From assembly GCA_001873665.1 (NCBI GenBank), contig MNZO01000018.1, positions 1 through 6,675 on the forward strand: a DNA stretch of 6,675 bases. The letters run 5' to 3'. Shown here in pieces: positions 5,062 through 6,675 of this stretch; positions within the stretch are counted from its first letter, which is position 1, and each line of letters starts with the position of its first letter. This DNA is from Candidatus Shapirobacteria bacterium CG2_30_35_20 (GTDB lineage: Bacteria > Patescibacteriota > Microgenomatia > UBA12405). Position numbers and translations under genes: made by a program. The notes under the pieces are model-generated. The model was not told the DNA's origin. It saw only the letters and a program-made list of their open reading frames with translations, and did not search any database.

Positions 5062-5286
5062 ATGCTGGAGAAATGTGCAGGAATTCGATTGTACTGGTCA
5101 AAATTATTAAAAAAATATGTAAAAGATGAACGCCCACTACAGCCGATTGCTGTTTATGGAAGTTGCGAAATAACTGGGGGTGTTTTGGAATGTAACATGC
5201 AGCTATATAACGATAATTGTGCTTTGCTCGGTGATGGTATTTTATCAACTAGATGTAAACATGTTGGTAATAGGAGGGATAAATAG
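5062..5286 (+). CDS. Small cysteine-containing hypothetical protein (74 residues)
   Basis: The family is not recognised. The ATG lies one base after the stop of the membrane-protein gene, and the stop is one base before the next ATG, so it sits in frame with operon spacing on both sides. The N-terminal third is basic and aromatic (GIRLYWSKLLKKYVKDERP, 7-25); the rest contains four of its five cysteines (C35, C44, C53, C65), with short segments such as VYGSCEITGG and CNMQLYNDNC. No signal peptide or membrane helix is seen. The cysteines are not in a standard zinc-ribbon C-x2-C pattern. No Shine-Dalgarno sequence precedes it, so translation may be coupled to the upstream gene. Its final codons (AGG AGG) double as the ribosome binding site of the next gene. 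Confidence 0.5.
   Translation: MLEKCAGIRLYWSKLLKKYVKDERPLQPIAVYGSCEITGGVLECNMQLYNDNCALLGDGILSTRCKHVGNRRDK
5272..5277 (+). promoter_or_regulatory. Perfect Shine-Dalgarno sequence for the 5288 gene
   Basis: AGGAGG lies 10 nt upstream of the ATG at 5288-5290, inside the end of the preceding gene. It fixes this start over the longer upstream frame beginning at 5180. It is the only perfect Shine-Dalgarno sequence noticed in the window and shows that the ribosomes have a normal anti-Shine-Dalgarno sequence. Confidence 0.8.
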
Positions 5287-5287
5287 T

Positions 5288-5515
5288 ATGACTATCGCGT
5301 CGGTTAACCGAAACATAAATTGGGAACATCGACAACAACCATCGACATTAGTACAAACACCAGTTATTTGTACTGTAGTTGAGAATCACAGAGTGGTAGC
5401 CGTGACTCAAGGTGACGGCCTAGTGGTTTCAAGGGCTTTAACTCAGTTAATTGAGGTATTAAAAAAGCCAACTGTTCATCCAAGAGTAGATATTGTTTAT
5501 GCAACAGATAGCTGA
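5288..5515 (+). CDS. Small hypothetical protein (75 residues), last gene of the sigma-factor operon
   Basis: The family is not recognised. The start is set by a perfect AGGAGG 10 nt upstream. The protein is soluble, with beta-rich stretches (TPVICTVVENHRVVAVTQGDG, about 24-44), then a likely helix (LVVSRALTQLIEVLKK, 45-60) and a final strand (PRVDIVYAT). This strand-turn-strand-helix-strand order would fit a small alpha/beta domain, but no known motif is visible. It has one cysteine (C28) and no signal peptide or membrane helix. The gene begins one base after the preceding stop, so it is co-transcribed with the sigma factor and membrane protein. The strong ribosome binding site suggests it may be made in larger amounts than its neighbours. 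Confidence 0.65.
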   Translation: MTIASVNRNINWEHRQQPSTLVQTPVICTVVENHRVVAVTQGDGLVVSRALTQLIEVLKKPTVHPRVDIVYATDS

Positions 5516-5638
5516 TTTTGATTGATTTATTGTAGAAAAGAATGTAAACAGGCCAACTATAGATTTTTAGTTTATTATTAATTGATGAATAAATGGTGGG
5601 TAAAAATTTTAATAAACTCTATAAATTTGATTTAATTA

Positions 5639-5666
5639 TTGACATAGTTGTACAAGGTTGTACAAT
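5639..5666 (+). promoter_or_regulatory. Leaderless promoter of the phd-vapC-like operon
   Basis: A perfect -35 TTGACA (5639-5644), a 16-bp spacer and TACAAT (5661-5666) are followed by 6 nt (ATAATT) and the ATG at 5673. An overlapping TATAAT (5666-5671) has a 21-bp spacer and would start transcription inside the gene, so TACAAT is preferred. The 157-nt gap upstream (5516-5672) otherwise holds AT-rich spacer with no convincing terminator. Confidence 0.65.
5647..5665. promoter_or_regulatory. Tandem palindromic operator of the phd-vapC-like operon
   Basis: GTTGTACAA occurs at 5647-5655 and 5657-5665, a 10-bp period. Each copy contains TTGTACAA, a perfect 8-bp palindrome. The pair spans the promoter spacer and the -10 box. 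Two sites one helical turn apart fit cooperative binding of antitoxin dimers, as in Phd/YefM autorepression. Confidence 0.7.
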
Positions 5667-5672
5667 ATAATT

Positions 5673-5942
5673 ATGGACAACATAATAACAGTAAATTCAA
5701 GTACAGCGAGAAATGATTTTTATGACTTGTTGAGTGCGGTATATCTTAATAAAAAGACGGTGGTAATAAAGAAATCGGGTGTTGAATGGGGAAGAATTGT
5801 CCCACCCAACCCCAATAAAGATACATTTATGAGCTATGCTGGTTTCTTGACTGAAAAAGAAGGAGACAGATTACTTAAATTAGTTAGAACTGGTAGAAAT
5901 GACGGATCTCGCAAGAAAAAATATTTAGCGAACTGGGAATGA
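5673..5942 (+). CDS. Type II antitoxin, Phd/YefM-like
   Basis: This 89-residue protein starts at ATG 5673; an in-frame TTG at 5658 lies inside the operator and is rejected. The N-terminal half (TVNSSTARNDFYDLLSAVY, 6-24, then KKTVVIKKSGVEWGRIVPP, 27-45) matches the Phd/YefM fold: a strand, the 'S-x-x-x-A-R-x-x-F/L-x-x-L-L' helix, and the '-V-I-x-K-x-G' hairpin. That domain dimerises and binds the operator. The C-terminal half, with a charged region and GRNDGSRKKKYLANWE, would be the flexible toxin-neutralising tail. It overlaps vapC by 4 nt (ATGA), so the two proteins are translationally coupled. Confidence 0.85.
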   Translation: MDNIITVNSSTARNDFYDLLSAVYLNKKTVVIKKSGVEWGRIVPPNPNKDTFMSYAGFLTEKEGDRLLKLVRTGRNDGSRKKKYLANWE

Positions 5943-6319
5943 ACTACATTATCGACTCGGATGTCATGATCGGTTTACTAAAGAAGAAACATGAAGTGGT
6001 CGAGATGATAAAAAATATTGATATGTCAGATCGGGGAACGAGTATTATTTGTATAGGTGAGATAATGGAAGGATTGGATGAAAAACAAGCGATGGAATTG
6101 ACAAAATTTTTTGGAAGTATTCGAATATATGATGTAAATTTGGATATTATTTTCATTTTTGTGGAATTAAGAAAAACATTAAGAAAGAAAGGGCAGATGA
6201 TCGATAACATGGATTTATTGATTGCGTCGACTTGTCTAGCTAATAATTTAACCTTAATTACGGGTAATGTAAAACATTTTGAGAGGATAAAGGGGTTAAA
6301 TATTAAGACAATAAAATAA
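5939..6319 (+). CDS. vapC: VapC-like PIN-domain ribonuclease toxin
   Basis: This 126-residue protein is a complete single PIN domain, the usual VapC size. PIN toxins cut RNA (often tRNA or rRNA) using Mg ions held by a cluster of acidic residues. These are visible: D6 in YIIDSDVMIGLL, E41 in ICIGEIMEGL, and D92 (with D89) in MIDNMDLLIAS. The typical C-terminal T-x-N-x-x-x-F motif appears as TGNVKHFERIKGL (108-120). The active site looks intact. The start ATG overlaps the antitoxin stop. GGGA lies 2-5 nt before the ATG, too close to act as a good Shine-Dalgarno sequence, so coupling is the likely mode of translation. Confidence 0.92.
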   Translation: MNYIIDSDVMIGLLKKKHEVVEMIKNIDMSDRGTSIICIGEIMEGLDEKQAMELTKFFGSIRIYDVNLDIIFIFVELRKTLRKKGQMIDNMDLLIASTCLANNLTLITGNVKHFERIKGLNIKTIK

Positions 6320-6331
6320 ACCCTCGCGGGT
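6320..6331 (-). terminator. Possible minus-strand terminator hairpin downstream of groEL
   Basis: Read on the minus strand, ACCC-GCGA-GGGT forms a 4-bp stem closed by a GCGA (GNRA-type) tetraloop and is followed by TTATTTTATT. It lies directly after the vapC stop on the opposite strand. It could end transcription coming from groEL before it enters vapC antisense. The stem is short, so the call is moderate. Confidence 0.4.
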
Positions 6332-6353
6332 GTGGGAATAAAAATATTAATTT

Positions 6354-6388
6354 ATCCGCCTCATCGGCGGATAGGCCGAGGAGGCCTA
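6354..6388. repeat. Double GC-rich palindrome at the groEL 3' end (hairpin or terminator element)
   Basis: Two adjacent inverted repeats are seen: ATCCGCC-TCATC-GGCGGAT (6354-6372; 7-bp stem, 5-nt loop) and TAGGCC-GAGGA-GGCCTA (6372-6388; 6-bp stem, 5-nt loop). The arms can also pair with each other: GCCTCATCGGC matches GCCGAGGAGGC with one mismatch, giving an alternative long stem. The second palindrome contains the groEL stop codon (TAG, 6388-6386). On the minus strand the first hairpin is followed by an AT-rich tract with five T residues, so it may terminate groEL transcription. The GC content stands out sharply from the surroundings. Confidence 0.6.
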
Positions 6389-6675
6389 CATCATTCCGTC
6401 CATTCCGCCCATTCCCCCACCCATACCACTCATATCAGGAGTAGCAGACTTTTTTTCGGGGATATCGGCAATGAGAACATCGGTTGTCAAAATCATGATA
6501 CCGATGGAAACAGCGTTACTTAAGGCTGATTTAGTTACTTTAGCGGGGTCTAATATTCCAGCGCCAGTCATAGAGACAAAATCACCAGTAATAGCGTGAT
6601 AGCCAACATCGGATTTGGGATTAGACACCAGGGCATCTTTAATCTTGGAAAAAACATAACCTGGATCTTCACCAC
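6386..6675 (-). CDS. groEL: Chaperonin GroEL, C-terminal fragment (gene runs off the right edge)
   Basis: The last 95 complete codons of GroEL are present, entering from the right edge. GEDPGYVFSKIKDALVSNP is the region equivalent to E. coli 'GEEPSVVANTVKGGDG'. DFVSMTGAGILDPAKVTKSAL corresponds to the conserved 'DMGILDPTKVTRSAL', and ILTTDVLIADIPEKK to 'MITTECMVTDLPK' of the equatorial domain. The tail ends in the diagnostic GGM repeat (MSGMGGGMGGMDGMM), which lines the folding chamber. GroEL assembles into 14-subunit rings and folds cytosolic proteins with ATP. The GTG at 6628 is an internal valine, not a start. Transcription converges on the vapC operon, and the stop codon lies inside a GC-rich palindrome. 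Confidence 0.97.
   Translation of the reverse strand, partial: GEDPGYVFSKIKDALVSNPKSDVGYHAITGDFVSMTGAGILDPAKVTKSALSNAVSIGIMILTTDVLIADIPEKKSATPDMSGMGGGMGGMDGMM

Noticed and set aside
5180..5287. Longer version of the 5288 gene starting at 5180
   Set aside because: The frame overlaps the 5062 gene, while a perfect AGGAGG is correctly placed for ATG 5288.
5553..5571. AACTA...TAGTT hairpin as a terminator after the sigma-factor operon
   Set aside because: Only a 5-bp A/T-rich stem with a loose loop; it is not distinguishable from AT-rich background.
5658..5672. TTG start at 5658 for the Phd-like antitoxin
   Set aside because: It lies inside the tandem operator and -10 box; ATG 5673 gives the normal family start.
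6629..6675. Treating the GTG at 6628 as the start of a separate 80-residue gene
   Set aside because: The frame stays open to the window edge and encodes continuous GroEL sequence (GEDPGYVFSKIKDALVSNP).
1..6675. CRISPR array, tRNA, rRNA or insertion sequence
   Set aside because: No spaced palindromic repeats with unique spacers, no tRNA cloverleaf, no rRNA sequence and no transposase reading frame were found by eye.
1..6675. Alternative genetic code with TGA read as an amino acid
   Set aside because: TGA ends several genes at expected family lengths (for example 5940-5942 at the end of the Phd-like antitoxin, overlapping the vapC ATG).

Overview
The window looks like a piece of a small, AT-rich bacterial genome from the Candidate Phyla Radiation (Patescibacteria), most likely a Microgenomates-like lineage. 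This is inferred from four traits: AT-rich, tightly packed genes; a transketolase split into two genes; short AATTTTC-type low-complexity repeats; and -10 boxes sitting directly upstream of start codons, which implies leaderless mRNAs. TGA is used as a normal stop (for example at 1599-1601 and 5940-5942), so this is not a TGA-recoding lineage such as Gracilibacteria. The final gene is an unmistakable GroEL C-terminus, so the organism is bacterial.

Layout: (1) At the left edge, on the minus strand, is the start of a PfkB/ribokinase-family sugar kinase (1-164). (2) Upstream of it, same strand, is a type II toxin-antitoxin pair: a ribbon-helix-helix RelB/DinJ-like antitoxin (450-743) and a YafQ/RelE-like mRNA interferase (194-463). 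They are driven by a consensus TTGACA-17-TATAAT promoter carrying a perfect palindromic operator. (3) Divergent from that pair is a GNAT acetyltransferase (817-1305), followed by a small unknown gene (1353-1601). (4) A minus-strand sugar-phosphate operon reads tktA (3412-4206), tktB (2420-3334), class II aldolase (1578-2423). With the kinase at 1-164 this suggests non-oxidative pentose phosphate and glycolytic chemistry. (5) Divergent from tktA is a plus-strand cluster: an ECF-like sigma factor (4241-4789), an overlapping two-helix membrane protein (4722-5060), and two small unknown proteins (5062-5286, 5288-5515). It is packed like a single operon. (6) A second toxin-antitoxin pair follows: a Phd/YefM-like antitoxin (5673-5942) and a VapC PIN-domain toxin (5939-6319). 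Its promoter contains two tandem TTGTACAA palindromes. (7) A hairpin-rich stretch (6320-6388) separates vapC from the convergent groEL 3' end (6386-6675).

The strongest cross-cutting observation is that at least five transcription units (pfkB, relB, GNAT, tktA, phd) have a recognisable -10 hexamer ending only 5-7 nt before the start codon, with no Shine-Dalgarno sequence. The cistron at 5288, inside an operon, instead has a perfect AGGAGG. Other points of interest are a low-complexity DNA repeat forming an in-frame segment of tktB, a divergent aldolase whose catalytic loop is shortened, and the uncharacterised sigma-factor operon, which is the best candidate here for an undescribed regulatory system. 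No rRNA, tRNA, CRISPR array or insertion sequence was seen. No stretch over 300 bases lacks a gene.
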